From assembly GCA_045651165.1 (NCBI GenBank), contig JAZRRX010000039.1, forward strand, positions 248,001 to 312,000: a stretch of DNA of 64,000 bases. Reading direction: 5' to 3'. A program made the position numbers and the translations under genes. The notes beneath the pieces are model-generated. The model was not told the DNA's origin. It ran no database searches and saw nothing but the letters and a program-made list of their open reading frames with translations. Origin of the DNA: RGIG4608 sp045651165. GTDB taxonomy: Bacteria; Bacillota; Clostridia; Oscillospirales; CAG-272. Shown here one piece after another: positions 24,072 through 34,088 of this stretch (positions within the stretch are counted from its first letter, which is position 1; every line of letters begins with the position of its first letter).

Positions 24072-25184
24072 ATGAAAAAAATACTGACTTGCTTTTGCTA
24101 CACGGACATTCACAACCAGCAATCGATGTTGGATTATCCGACTACACTTAGAAAATCTGTTGTACAAGCAAAGAAACTTGCCACCCAAGAATTTGGCTTG
24201 GCAGATGTTGCCATTGTCGGTGGCGATAACGTATCCGACTATCCTCATTGGAATATGTCGTGCTGTCTGCCTAAGAAGAATTTTCTTGATATTAAAGAAA
24301 AATTGCATAAATGTATCTCCGAAAGTGTAAAAGATGGCAAGGTTATTTATGTTACCGGAAACAACGACATGATAATGGGTGACATCGGAACCGAGGAAAA
24401 TGAGCCTTATAACACCACGGATTTTTACGATCTTATGGATAATGCGTTTGGTGAACTTCCCGAGAGTGAGAAATTTGAGGTTTTCTCTAAGGAAAAGCCG
24501 AATGAGCATTATTTAGGTGCGTTTCATTATCTTGTAAACGGCGTCGATTTTATCGGAATTAATATACATCCCGATACCGCATTTAATTCTCACGAAGGAT
24601 ATTATAGTAATGAAACTATGATTTGGGTCAAGAAAAAACTTAACGAGATTGACCCCGATGGCCAAAAATGTGTTTTTGTTGTGGGACATTTATCGGCGAT
24701 ATATTATTTAAATGACGGCGAATTGCTCGAAACTATGATAAACGGAGACAGAGACCTGTTTTACAGTATTTTTAAGGGACATCAAAATACTTTTTATCTT
24801 TATGGTCACTTACATGGCGAGAGAGCTTGCTTTAGAGATTATTCTTCGGGAGCTGTTTTGCATCTTGATGATAATAATATGCCTCTTGACGCAAATCTTA
24901 AGTCGAAAAATTCGAAGGGTTTGGAATATGCTTATTCCTTGGTACATATGGGTGGACTCAGACCGTTTTGGGAGGAACATTTTGAGAACGATGCAATTGA
25001 AGGCTACGGTGGGTTAAAGGAAAAAAGGATTTATCCCCATACTGGCACACCGCTTATTGCTCAGTTCTTGGTATTTGAACTCTATTCAGATCGCGTAGTT
25101 TTCCATATTAGAAACACCGGAGAGCACGAATTATACAACAAAAAAGATAAATTGCAGGAATATACGGTGTATTTAAAGAAGTAA
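24072..25184 (+). CDS. calcineurin-like metallophosphoesterase
   Basis: A 370-residue metallophosphoesterase. The metal-binding motifs are present in order: Asp12-x-His14, GGDN around 50-53, GNND at 96-99, GH in VGHLS near 213, and GHLHGE near 247-252. No signal peptide is seen, so it is probably cytoplasmic. The substrate is not predictable from sequence. A clear AGGAGG site precedes the ATG. It runs in the same direction as the GH78 gene 68 bp downstream, so it may belong to the same glycan-use unit. Confidence 0.85.
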   Translation: MKKILTCFCYTDIHNQQSMLDYPTTLRKSVVQAKKLATQEFGLADVAIVGGDNVSDYPHWNMSCCLPKKNFLDIKEKLHKCISESVKDGKVIYVTGNNDMIMGDIGTEENEPYNTTDFYDLMDNAFGELPESEKFEVFSKEKPNEHYLGAFHYLVNGVDFIGINIHPDTAFNSHEGYYSNETMIWVKKKLNEIDPDGQKCVFVVGHLSAIYYLNDGELLETMINGDRDLFYSIFKGHQNTFYLYGHLHGERACFRDYSSGAVLHLDDNNMPLDANLKSKNSKGLEYAYSLVHMGGLRPFWEEHFENDAIEGYGGLKEKRIYPHTGTPLIAQFLVFELYSDRVVFHIRNTGEHELYNKKDKLQEYTVYLKK

Positions 25185-25252
25185 TATCTGCTATTGATAT
25201 TAATTTACGCTTATTATACACTTAAGAAAACTAAACTCTATAGGAGATACTT

Positions 25253-27496
25253 ATGTTAACTAATGCAAAATGGATAAAGTCACCCATCGATATGGTAATG
25301 GCGACAGCCGAATTTAGAAGAGACTTTTCCATAAAAAATAAAGTAAAATCAGCAACACTTTACGTATCAGCGGCAGGAGTTTACTCCCCCAAGCTTAACG
25401 GCAAAAAAATAACAGATGCCGTGCTAATGCCCGGTATTACAAGCTACAAGACGAGAGTTTTATATCAGGAATACGACGTTACTGAGTTCATTTCCGAAAA
25501 TAACGAGCTTTCCTTTGGTGTTGGTCCCGGATGGGCAGTAGGTCACTACGGATATTCGCGTGAGCGCCAGTTATACTTCGACGAGATAGCTCTTATAGCA
25601 AGACTTAATATCGTATATCAGGACAACTCTGAAGAGGATATACTTACCGACTCAAATTTTGAGGTCTTCACAACTAAAGTCACCTCCTCCGATATTTACC
25701 ACGGTGAAACAGTTGACCTCACCGCAGAGATAAAGAGCCTCGGTGCTGCTGTTGAAACTACCCTTAATACCACCATCGTGCCCCAGGACGGTGAGTGGAT
25801 AAAAGAAATAGACAAGCTTGATGCAGTTGATATCATCAAAACTCCAAAGGGTGAATATGTAATTGACTTCGGTCAGAATATGACTGGATACGTCGAGGTA
25901 ACCGTTAAGGGTAAGTACGGCGAGCGTATCGTTTTGCATCACGGTGAGGTGCTCGATAAAGAAGGCAACTTCTACAATGGCAACATGAGATCTGCAAGGA
26001 ACGAAAACGTATATGTTCTCTCGGGAAATAACGACGTATTCAAGCCTACCTACTCCTTTCAAGGATTCCGATACGTTCATCTCGTTGAATGTCCCGAATA
26101 TCTCATTGACAAAAATAATTTCAAGGCAATCAGCGTTCATTCGGATATAAAGCGCACTGGCAGATTTGTCTGCGGCAACGAAAAGATTAATCAGCTTTAT
26201 CATAACATCATATGGGGTCAGAAGAGTAACTTCCTTGATATCCCCACCGACTGCCCACAACGTGACGAACGTCTCGGCTGGACCGGTGACGCGCAGGTGT
26301 TCTGTCGCACCGCATCTATAAACTACGATACCGAGAAATTCTTTACTAAATGGCTTGCCGACGTTGCCATCGAGCAACATGAAAACGGTGCTGTAATGGG
26401 TGTTATTCCTCGCGCTCGCAAGCACGGTGTTACCCGTGTTTCTGCCGCATGGGGTGACGCTGCGTGCATTATTCCGTGGGAGCTTTACGTTTCATACGGA
26501 AACAAGGAATTGTTAAAAAAGCATTTCCCTATGATGAAAAAATGGGTTGAATATATGCACTCCGCAGGAAGCGAAGAATTTCTCTGGCTTGGTGGCATGC
26601 ATTATGGTGACTGGCTCGCTATGGACTCCGGTGCTGACAGCTACGTTGGCGCAACCTCAAACGATCTTATCGCAAGCGCATTCTTCGCTTACTCAACGAG
26701 CCTTCTTATAAAAGCAGGCGAGGTTATCGGTGAGGATATGACCAAATACCGTGAGCTATATAAGAACGCTCGCGCGGCATTCAGAGAATATTTTATGGAA
26801 GACGGTATGCCCAAAGCAGAATTCCCTCTCACCGAGGTAACACTCCCCAACTACTCCGTAATAGATACCGTCCGTAAGGGTATGACTCAGACTGCTCTCG
26901 TTCTTATTCTCAACTTTGGTCTTTATGAGAAAAACGAGAAAAAGGCGCTTGAGGATAAACTCTGTGAAATGATCGTAAACAACGATAATAGAATGACCAC
27001 AGGATTTGTCGGCACACCTTACATACTCCACGTTCTTACTGCCGCAAGAAAGACCGACCTTGCGTATAAGCTTCTCTTCCAGGAGCAGAATCCCTCTTGG
27101 CTCTATTCTGTAACTCACGGTGCTACTACTATGTGGGAACATTGGAACAGCATCAAGGAAGACGGTAGCTTTTGGAGTGATGCAATGAACTCATTTAATC
27201 ACTACGCTTATGGAGCGGTTTACGATTGGATATTTTCTACCGTTATCGGTATTGCTCCCGTCGAATCGGCTCCCGCTTACCGAGAAGTAACAATTACTCC
27301 TCACCCCTGTCGTGAGCTCGGATTTGCCAAAGCCTCTATAGAATCTCGTTCTGGCAAGATAAGTTCACATTGGTATTACAAGGAAGACACCGTTCACTAC
27401 GAGTTTGAAATTCCTGAAGGTGTTACTGCGCATATCACTCTCCCCAAAGGATTCACCAAAACCATTGGCCAAGGTAACTATGTATTCGTTGAATAA
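25253..27496 (+). CDS. alpha-L-rhamnosidase, GH78
   Basis: A 747-residue GH78 enzyme without a signal peptide, so probably intracellular. N-terminal beta-sandwich domains (about 1-300) precede the six-alpha-hairpin barrel. The family signature CPQRDERLGWTGDAQ places the acidic pair at Asp338/Glu339. The MWEHW motif gives Glu629, the likely general base. C-terminal beta domain from about 655. It removes terminal L-rhamnose from plant or bacterial glycans. The freed rhamnose could feed the rhaB-rhaA-rhaD operon at 58.6-61.9 kb. AGGAG precedes the ATG. Confidence 0.95.
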   Translation: MLTNAKWIKSPIDMVMATAEFRRDFSIKNKVKSATLYVSAAGVYSPKLNGKKITDAVLMPGITSYKTRVLYQEYDVTEFISENNELSFGVGPGWAVGHYGYSRERQLYFDEIALIARLNIVYQDNSEEDILTDSNFEVFTTKVTSSDIYHGETVDLTAEIKSLGAAVETTLNTTIVPQDGEWIKEIDKLDAVDIIKTPKGEYVIDFGQNMTGYVEVTVKGKYGERIVLHHGEVLDKEGNFYNGNMRSARNENVYVLSGNNDVFKPTYSFQGFRYVHLVECPEYLIDKNNFKAISVHSDIKRTGRFVCGNEKINQLYHNIIWGQKSNFLDIPTDCPQRDERLGWTGDAQVFCRTASINYDTEKFFTKWLADVAIEQHENGAVMGVIPRARKHGVTRVSAAWGDAACIIPWELYVSYGNKELLKKHFPMMKKWVEYMHSAGSEEFLWLGGMHYGDWLAMDSGADSYVGATSNDLIASAFFAYSTSLLIKAGEVIGEDMTKYRELYKNARAAFREYFMEDGMPKAEFPLTEVTLPNYSVIDTVRKGMTQTALVLILNFGLYEKNEKKALEDKLCEMIVNNDNRMTTGFVGTPYILHVLTAARKTDLAYKLLFQEQNPSWLYSVTHGATTMWEHWNSIKEDGSFWSDAMNSFNHYAYGAVYDWIFSTVIGIAPVESAPAYREVTITPHPCRELGFAKASIESRSGKISSHWYYKEDTVHYEFEIPEGVTAHITLPKGFTKTIGQGNYVFVE

Positions 27497-27550
27497 ATAT
27501 AGCTTTTAATGTATGTGACATATCGCTCCGAATACAAAAAACACAAATAA

Positions 27551-27588
27551 AAAAGGGCGTCGTGCAATCTCACGACGGCCTATTTTTT
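27551..27588. terminator. bidirectional terminator between the GH78 and DUF4091 genes
   Basis: The stem core CGTCGTG / CACGACG is extended by partial GGG/GCC pairing and flanked by A/T tracts on both strands. It lies between the two convergent gene ends. Confidence 0.8.
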
Positions 27589-27590
27589 AT

Positions 27591-29246
27591 TTAAATGTAT
27601 TCCTTAATTTTTTCAATCATAGCAGCACGAAGCTTCGGCAAGAAATCACTATCAAGCGGATAGGAATCAAACCTTAAGTCCATATCGGCAAATTTATCAA
27701 TCATCTTCACAACCTCGTCACGACCGATATATTCCTCAAGCGTACGGCAAAGATTCAAATCACCGATTGCATCATATGTAACCTTACCACGTATTGAAGG
27801 ATAAGCTCCGTTCTTTGCGGGATAAACAATAAATGGATCACCCGAAGGAAACCGTCCGTCACCGGATGTAGTAACGTAGGGATTTATTTTGTAATACGAA
27901 ACTTGGGAGTTATAGAAATTAAATCCCCAGTGCAAAAATCCCTTTATATCATATTTATAGATTAAAACTCCAAGGATACGCGTGCGACACGATGGCATAG
28001 CCATAAACGAGTTTGTATAAGTTATCTGTGGCTCGCAACAGTAGTAAACCCACTGATTGGGTACATTCAACGGAAGAAATTCGTGAATGTGTGACACCAT
28101 TGTAACAGGACATTCAACTAGTCCCCTTTCGTAAAATTCTTTAGAGGACAATGCATCAAAAGTGTGGCAATTACCAATAAAGGGGCGTATCGTTTCTACT
28201 GCCGTGCGATAAGCGTCGATTCTATCAACCGAGGGCTCGTCCGAAATATGATAATAGGTGTTTTCTGCAACACCGAGAAACTGAAGCTCCTTTGAAATCG
28301 CAGAAATATACTGTTTCAAAAAATCAATATATATATGTGAGGTGGATTCTATGTGCCAACCAAACATATAGCTTTTTATACCGTTTTCCTCGACCATAAT
28401 ATTCGCGGCATACTTTGCCCCCCATTGTGAGAACATATGTGCCATCTCATAGTAACGTATACCTGAACGCTTACAAATATCAATGAATCGATGTAGCTTT
28501 TCAAAGCTGAATACATACTCGTCACCAACCTTCTCGATATCAACAAGCTGTACACAAGGGCGCGCAGTCCCAATTGCTGTATCTAGAGGGGGAGTATGTA
28601 TAGGTACAAGTATCATATTGATTCCGACATCTACAGCTTCGCGTATGTAAGCTTCGATAAGGTCAAAATGTTCATCAGAGTAGATTGGTACGTTGTGATA
28701 ATCCGCTATGCAGTCTGCATAAAACCAACGTGTGTAAATGAGACTCTGCTCTTTTTTTGTTGCCGGCAAAACCTCAACAGTCATAGTCTTAACAGCACTT
28801 ATTGCACGAGTGGTATCAGGCGCTGTAAAATCAAACGTTTCATATGAAAAATTGATCTCGTATTCACCTTCAGCCATATCGTTTGGCATATTTACCTCAA
28901 TCCACAAGGTCCTTCCCGTTGTATTTACAGTTAGAACGCTATTGTTTTCGATTGGAAGAAGCAAATCGGGCATAAGTCCTTTTTCAGTTGTGATATATCC
29001 AATCTCTTCAACTTTATCTATGACGGGTGCATCCATCACAGAATTCTCAACCGTGTAAATGCGTATATTATCGAGCAATGGGGATTCAATTCTGATATTA
29101 CCCATCACAGGCGCATCTGATTTTAAACATATCTGATAGGCAAAGCGTTCGCCACGAAGCATAGTTTCTTTTGTTATCTCATTCATATTAAGATTATCAA
29201 ATACACGCACTTTATGAAGTGATGAAATCTGCTTAACTACAAACAT
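27591..29246 (-). CDS. DUF4091 glycoside-hydrolase-like protein
   Basis: A 551-residue protein with no signal peptide. An N-terminal beta-sandwich region (about 1-160) precedes an alpha/beta barrel-like part with MILVPIHTPPLD (near 209-220) and HISDEPS (near 329-335). The protein ends in a DUF4091-type C-terminal domain with FLHWGFNFYN (about 433-442). DUF4091 proteins are often encoded among glycoside hydrolases and are thought to act on carbohydrates, but no reaction can be assigned here. The ATG has AGGAG upstream. It is the last gene of the leftward glycan region, behind a GH2 gene. Confidence 0.8.
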   Translation of the reverse strand: MFVVKQISSLHKVRVFDNLNMNEITKETMLRGERFAYQICLKSDAPVMGNIRIESPLLDNIRIYTVENSVMDAPVIDKVEEIGYITTEKGLMPDLLLPIENNSVLTVNTTGRTLWIEVNMPNDMAEGEYEINFSYETFDFTAPDTTRAISAVKTMTVEVLPATKKEQSLIYTRWFYADCIADYHNVPIYSDEHFDLIEAYIREAVDVGINMILVPIHTPPLDTAIGTARPCVQLVDIEKVGDEYVFSFEKLHRFIDICKRSGIRYYEMAHMFSQWGAKYAANIMVEENGIKSYMFGWHIESTSHIYIDFLKQYISAISKELQFLGVAENTYYHISDEPSVDRIDAYRTAVETIRPFIGNCHTFDALSSKEFYERGLVECPVTMVSHIHEFLPLNVPNQWVYYCCEPQITYTNSFMAMPSCRTRILGVLIYKYDIKGFLHWGFNFYNSQVSYYKINPYVTTSGDGRFPSGDPFIVYPAKNGAYPSIRGKVTYDAIGDLNLCRTLEEYIGRDEVVKMIDKFADMDLRFDSYPLDSDFLPKLRAAMIEKIKEYI

Positions 29247-29358
29247 ATCTTTCTCCTAACTTAGTGTTTTTGTTTCTATATGTGCACGTCCCTCTCGTCG
29301 CATTTTCATTATAAGAAAATTTTGCTATATTTTTAGTGCTATTTTCTCTTTTATAAAA

Positions 29359-31731
29359 TTAATTTATCTCAAAATCGATAATTTTATCTTCAACTCTCGG
29401 GCAAGAAATTCTAACCTTGGCCTCTCCTTTTTCACCTGTAGTTTTAACGTAGAATGCACCCATTCCGCCACGAAGTGAGAATATATCGGGACCAATTAAT
29501 TCTATTGGGCCTTCTGAAGTTAATTTAATTGCTTCATTACTGTATGGAAGAAGATTGCCGTTTTCATCTACTGCGCGAATTCTTACAACAGCTACGTCAT
29601 AGGAATTGCCCTCATGAAGATTTGTATGTGATACTTCAATCTCGAGGCTTATCTTGTCCATTGGAGCTTTAGTAACTGTTTTTACTACTTCACCATTTAC
29701 AATCGCATCAAAACGGTAAACCGAGCTCTTAGCACCCCAATTCTCAACGTATTTTCCGTATAAGCCTATGATCTGATCGACGGTCATTTGATAATCATTT
29801 AGGCATTTATTAGCAATCTCCGTGGGTATGGGAGCGATGTGTGGAAAACCGTTAAGTGCTATATGGTTAATAGCCATTGCAACGTACTTTGCCTTTTCGG
29901 GAGGCATTTTTTCTTCGGCTACAAGTTGATCTCCAACATAATCGTCAATCAAGATCGGCGACTTTACCATATATGGAAAATGCTCGTGGTGAGGTGCAAA
30001 TTCCTTGATAAATTTACCGTTTTTATACATTTTAACGCTATCGGCATTTGTAAATATCCATACCTTTCCCTTAATCGATGCAGGATGCTCACCGATGTCC
30101 ATAGACGAACTTACCTCAAGCACGGTTTCATGATTATTTTGAGATTTATAAACCGCTGCTGCCATTTTATGATTACGGAACATATCCGTAACACCGTGAT
30201 AGCAAATTCTGTCCCCGCTACCAAAATCCTTGTGTGTGTTATAGTCCGCAAAGCACCAAGAAAAGCTACCACAAATGTCGGAGTGAGATGCAACATCATT
30301 GATTACTCTCGCGTGACGAAGCGCGTGCTCAAGCCTATGGTCTTCATTGTCAAAGCTCTTGGTTGGGAACATATGACCGTTATTTTCGGTTATCAAATAA
30401 GGCTTGTCCTTGTTTGAGGTGATATTTGCTTTAGGCTCACATCCCGCCTTCTTTCCGTCATGGAAAAAGTCGTTGTAGGTGTAAACATCCTCTAAAAACT
30501 CACTCTTGCTAAAGTTACGAACTCCACCCGTCTGTCTTGTGGGATCAAGTCTATGAGCAACCTCATTCGTACGAACGTAAAAATCATGGTCATCACGCGA
30601 TTCGTTAATTCTGACACCCCAAATGATGATCGAAGGGTGATTTCTATATTGAAGAACCATTTCTTCAACGTTTTTAACTGCTTGATTTTTCCAATTCTCA
30701 TCTCCGATATGCTGCCAACCCGGAATTTCGGTAAATACAAGTAAACCAAGTTTGTCGCACTCATCAATAAAATACTGAGATTGAGGATAATGTGATGTTC
30801 TTACCGCATTAACACCTAGACTCTTTAATACGCGCGCGTCATCTCTTTGTATAGATTCGGGCATAGCATATCCAACGTAAGGATAGCTTTGGTGTCTATT
30901 AAGACCGCGAATTTGCACGCGTCTGCCGTTGAGGAAAAATCCTTCGTTAGTGAACTCTGCAAGTCTAAATCCGACCTTGACCTCGTGAACGTCTATAACA
31001 GCACCCTCGGCAATAAGCTCTGTGCGTATTAAATAGCGGTTTGGGTGATTAATATCCCAGAGTTTTACGTTTTCAATGAATCCGTTAACTGAAACTTCTT
31101 GCTTGCCGACTTCATTTTCTGCAAGTAAAAATTCATTTTCTCCTCCCTCAAAAATAGCTGTTTGTCTAATTTTTGAATCGTGAGGGATTTCACCGTTTAG
31201 CGTTATATCACTAACTATCTTACCCGTAAATTCGGGCTTTACGAATACATCTGAAATATAGCAATTTTCTTTAATATCAAGATAAACGTCGCGATATATT
31301 CCACCATATGTCATATAGTCGATTACGTTGCCAAATGGAGGAATATTCAAGTTTTCTCTTGAGTCGAGCTTAACCAAAAGAATATTATCTTCTCCAAGCT
31401 TTAATTTGCCCGTCAATTCAAGTGAGAAAGCGGTGTAGCCCGAGTAATGCTCACCGATTTTTTCACCGTTAAGAAACACCTCGGCATAGTGTGCAGCACC
31501 CTCAAACGTAATGATGATACGTTTGTTAGACCATTCATTCGGAGCATAAATAAGTTTGCGATATGCACAAAGCATTTGGTAACTATCTTCAGAAAAATAA
31601 TTGAATGGAAGGTCACATGTATTATGTGGTAATCTAACCTTAGTCATATTTTCATCAATATGTCCCCAAATATATTCTTCTTTGAAATTTGTGGCAAAAA
31701 GCCAATCGTTGTTAATATAAATTTTGCTCAT
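29359..31731 (-). CDS. GH2-family glycoside hydrolase (beta-galactosidase-like)
   Basis: A 790-residue GH2 enzyme without a signal peptide. A sugar-binding jelly-roll (about 5-170) and immunoglobulin-like domain precede the barrel. The VRTSHYPQ motif lies around 320-327. The acid/base Glu377 is in RINES and the likely nucleophile Glu449 in ITENNG. C-terminal beta domains follow. The glycosidic specificity (galactoside, glucuronide or other) cannot be told from sequence. I start at ATG 31731 with GGAGG upstream, not at an in-frame codon 14 residues earlier. It has its own promoter, and DUF4091 follows 112 bp later. Confidence 0.9.
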   Translation of the reverse strand: MSKIYINNDWLFATNFKEEYIWGHIDENMTKVRLPHNTCDLPFNYFSEDSYQMLCAYRKLIYAPNEWSNKRIIITFEGAAHYAEVFLNGEKIGEHYSGYTAFSLELTGKLKLGEDNILLVKLDSRENLNIPPFGNVIDYMTYGGIYRDVYLDIKENCYISDVFVKPEFTGKIVSDITLNGEIPHDSKIRQTAIFEGGENEFLLAENEVGKQEVSVNGFIENVKLWDINHPNRYLIRTELIAEGAVIDVHEVKVGFRLAEFTNEGFFLNGRRVQIRGLNRHQSYPYVGYAMPESIQRDDARVLKSLGVNAVRTSHYPQSQYFIDECDKLGLLVFTEIPGWQHIGDENWKNQAVKNVEEMVLQYRNHPSIIIWGVRINESRDDHDFYVRTNEVAHRLDPTRQTGGVRNFSKSEFLEDVYTYNDFFHDGKKAGCEPKANITSNKDKPYLITENNGHMFPTKSFDNEDHRLEHALRHARVINDVASHSDICGSFSWCFADYNTHKDFGSGDRICYHGVTDMFRNHKMAAAVYKSQNNHETVLEVSSSMDIGEHPASIKGKVWIFTNADSVKMYKNGKFIKEFAPHHEHFPYMVKSPILIDDYVGDQLVAEEKMPPEKAKYVAMAINHIALNGFPHIAPIPTEIANKCLNDYQMTVDQIIGLYGKYVENWGAKSSVYRFDAIVNGEVVKTVTKAPMDKISLEIEVSHTNLHEGNSYDVAVVRIRAVDENGNLLPYSNEAIKLTSEGPIELIGPDIFSLRGGMGAFYVKTTGEKGEAKVRISCPRVEDKIIDFEIN

Positions 31732-31761
31732 AAAGTTAACCTCCAAAAGCAATATATTTTG

Positions 31762-31789
31762 ATTATAACACAAAGTTTTAGTATATTAA
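31762..31789 (-). promoter_or_regulatory. promoter upstream of the GH2-DUF4091 pair
   Basis: Minus strand TTAATA, 16-bp spacer, TATAAT preceded by TGTGT, 31 bp upstream of the GH2 ATG. It suggests these two genes can be transcribed separately from the genes to their right. Confidence 0.5.
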
Positions 31790-31820
31790 GTGATAGCATC
31801 AAGATGAAGTGAAATAATAT

Positions 31821-32741
31821 TTACATTACCTCTGTCACACATATTTGTGCATAAATTTTCTCAATATCTTTTTTTTGAGGTGGCAAAGTGCCAGCCGTCA
31901 AGCAAGCCGCCGTTCCGAAACTTACGGCAGTTTTCAAGCATCCTATCGCATTCTCACCTGCATAATTTCCTGCAAGGAAACCTGCAATAGTGCTATCACC
32001 TGCACCGATGGTAGAAATTGCCTCAATGACAGGACAGGTTGCTATATATACCTTATCTTCGGTCAGCAGTACTGCTCCCTTCTCACCAAGTGTTACCATT
32101 GTATTGGTAATGCCGTGTTCGGTGAATACAGCCGCTTTTTCAAGCACCTGTGAAAGTGTTTTGATTTCACAACCCAAATAATCAGATATTTCTTCTTGAT
32201 TTGGCTTAATTAGCCAAGGTTTAATCTCAAAAATATCTTCTATCGTAAAGGATTTAGAATCCAAAACAATTCTCACACCCTGCTTGTGAAGGCCTTTTAA
32301 AAATTCCTTTGCCTTGTCCTTGCTGACTCCAGCAGGAATACGGCCTGTGAATGTAACGATTGTATTATTTTCAATTACAAGATTGTCAAGCACCTCTTCA
32401 ATAATACCGTCATCCACAGAAAAACCAGAAAAGCTTATGCGCGTTTCGGTTCCATTTTCACAATGGAAGGTCAAATTCTCTCGAATTCTACCTTCTTTTT
32501 CTAGCAAAACGCAATCCATCTCAGAGATGGCATTTTTAAACTCATCTCCATTTTCTTTTCCCAACACAATAATAGCTGTATTAGGAATTTGACCATTGCA
32601 CAATGCTCTGCTTATATTAACTCCTTTTCCCCCAGCTTCTCGTGATTGCATCTCTGCCAAATTTTCGCAATTTAGCACCAAGCTTTTGGCAAATGCGTGA
32701 ACATCATAAGCCGGGTTCAAAGTCAATGTATATATTTTCAT
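31821..32741 (-). CDS. PfkB-family hexose kinase (1-phosphofructokinase / tagatose-6-phosphate kinase type)
   Basis: A 306-residue ribokinase-fold kinase of the FruK/LacC branch. The N-terminal TLNPAYDVH and GGKG (37-40) form the sugar-binding region. GAGDS at 246-250 gives the catalytic base Asp249 and anion hole. FruK makes fructose-1,6-bisphosphate from fructose-1-phosphate; LacC acts on tagatose-6-phosphate. The adjacent SorE-like dehydrogenase interconverts ketohexose-1-phosphate and hexitol-6-phosphate, so a ketohexose phosphate is a sensible substrate (inference). It lies 14 bp after that gene. Confidence 0.85.
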   Translation of the reverse strand: MKIYTLTLNPAYDVHAFAKSLVLNCENLAEMQSREAGGKGVNISRALCNGQIPNTAIIVLGKENGDEFKNAISEMDCVLLEKEGRIRENLTFHCENGTETRISFSGFSVDDGIIEEVLDNLVIENNTIVTFTGRIPAGVSKDKAKEFLKGLHKQGVRIVLDSKSFTIEDIFEIKPWLIKPNQEEISDYLGCEIKTLSQVLEKAAVFTEHGITNTMVTLGEKGAVLLTEDKVYIATCPVIEAISTIGAGDSTIAGFLAGNYAGENAIGCLKTAVSFGTAACLTAGTLPPQKKDIEKIYAQICVTEVM

Positions 32742-32755
32742 ATTATCTCCCCTTT

Positions 32756-34009
32756 TTATAGACGAGGCGCATGCTCCAACAGATACTTCTCTGCCTCAGC
32801 ACACCATAAACCACCATTATTTTTAACAATAACAGCCAGTTCGGCATACATCGGATCGTTTTTTCCAAGTTCATCCAAGTCATCAATGGCAATCAACGGA
32901 ATATCCAACTCATTGTAACATACCTTCTTAGCTCCGTTGGGTTTTTCCATTGCAAAAAGTGTTTCGGGAGCTGCCTTCATACCTAAAATATGAGAAACAA
33001 GCGCTCCGGCATTGATTTTGTTCTCCTTGATTAAATCCAAAATATCTGTCATATCCTCAGGAATGCTACCTGCAGTTCCAACAACATGAATACCATCATA
33101 GTGAACTCGATACAGATTCAAGCTACCGGGCATATCATGTATAGGAGGACCAGCAAAAAAGTTTATACAGCCATCCTCACGAGAGATTTTTTCAGACATG
33201 GAAAACAGAGCCGGAACAGGCACCATAACAAACACATCGTCAAAGCCACCATCAGAAATCTGTTTCAAATAGTCTTCAGGGTCTTCTAAAATTCCTGTGT
33301 TGATGAATTGCAAATCCACCCCTTTTTCCTTGGCTTTTGCAGGATCACACATTTTTGCAGCATAGTCAAGTCGCTCCTGGTTTAAATCGGTAACCACTAC
33401 CTGAGATACGCCAGCATAACCCACTGCCAATTCTACGCAGCCAATACCCATAGGACCTGCACCACCGAGAATGGCAATACGACCACCTTTTTTTGCGCCG
33501 TCTGTACGCACATAGTTGGTGTAGTCAGTATGATAGAAGCCTTTATAGCCACGGATGCAGCATCCCAACGCCTCTGCAAGCGAGCCTGCAAAATAGCTAT
33601 CCCCTTCATAGGGAAGTAAACAACCACGCTCCAACACAATCTTTGGAACTATTGCATACTGGGTATTACCACCAATATAAGGATATGAATAGCCAGGGTC
33701 ATATCCACTGGGTAACTTCAAGGCGGGCTGAACAACGACTTTTTGACCTTTCTTCCAATCTTTCTTTACATTCTCACCAACAGAAATAATCTCGCCACAC
33801 ATTTCATGACCGATAATAACGGGATTTTCTGCCACATCATTTGGTACACGCTTATGGGCACTACCTTGCTTAATAGCTTTATATGTAGAAGCGCAAACAG
33901 AGTCACTGACCACGCGGATCAACACTTCATCTGCGGTAATTTCTGGTAATTCAAATTCTTCCAAACGGATATCATCCGCACCATACAAACGAATAGCTTT
34001 TGTTTTCAT
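32756..34009 (-). CDS. zinc-binding medium-chain dehydrogenase, L-sorbose-1-phosphate reductase (SorE)-like
   Basis: A 417-residue medium-chain dehydrogenase. Catalytic zinc ligands are Cys39 and His68-Glu69 (GHE). The coenzyme motif GGAGPMG lies around 188-194 in the Rossmann domain. Length and the long insertions resemble SorE, which reduces L-sorbose-1-phosphate to glucitol-6-phosphate with NADPH. Other sugar-phosphate or polyol substrates are possible. ATG 34009 is preceded by AGAGGT; an upstream in-frame codon would add six residues. It forms a unit with the PfkB kinase. Confidence 0.8.
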   Translation of the reverse strand: MKTKAIRLYGADDIRLEEFELPEITADEVLIRVVSDSVCASTYKAIKQGSAHKRVPNDVAENPVIIGHEMCGEIISVGENVKKDWKKGQKVVVQPALKLPSGYDPGYSYPYIGGNTQYAIVPKIVLERGCLLPYEGDSYFAGSLAEALGCCIRGYKGFYHTDYTNYVRTDGAKKGGRIAILGGAGPMGIGCVELAVGYAGVSQVVVTDLNQERLDYAAKMCDPAKAKEKGVDLQFINTGILEDPEDYLKQISDGGFDDVFVMVPVPALFSMSEKISREDGCINFFAGPPIHDMPGSLNLYRVHYDGIHVVGTAGSIPEDMTDILDLIKENKINAGALVSHILGMKAAPETLFAMEKPNGAKKVCYNELDIPLIAIDDLDELGKNDPMYAELAVIVKNNGGLWCAEAEKYLLEHAPRL

Positions 34010-34088
34010 TTTTATACCTCTATACAATTTAAATAATCAATACCAGTAAATTTTATTTGTGCAAAGGTGGGCACTATACAAATCTCAC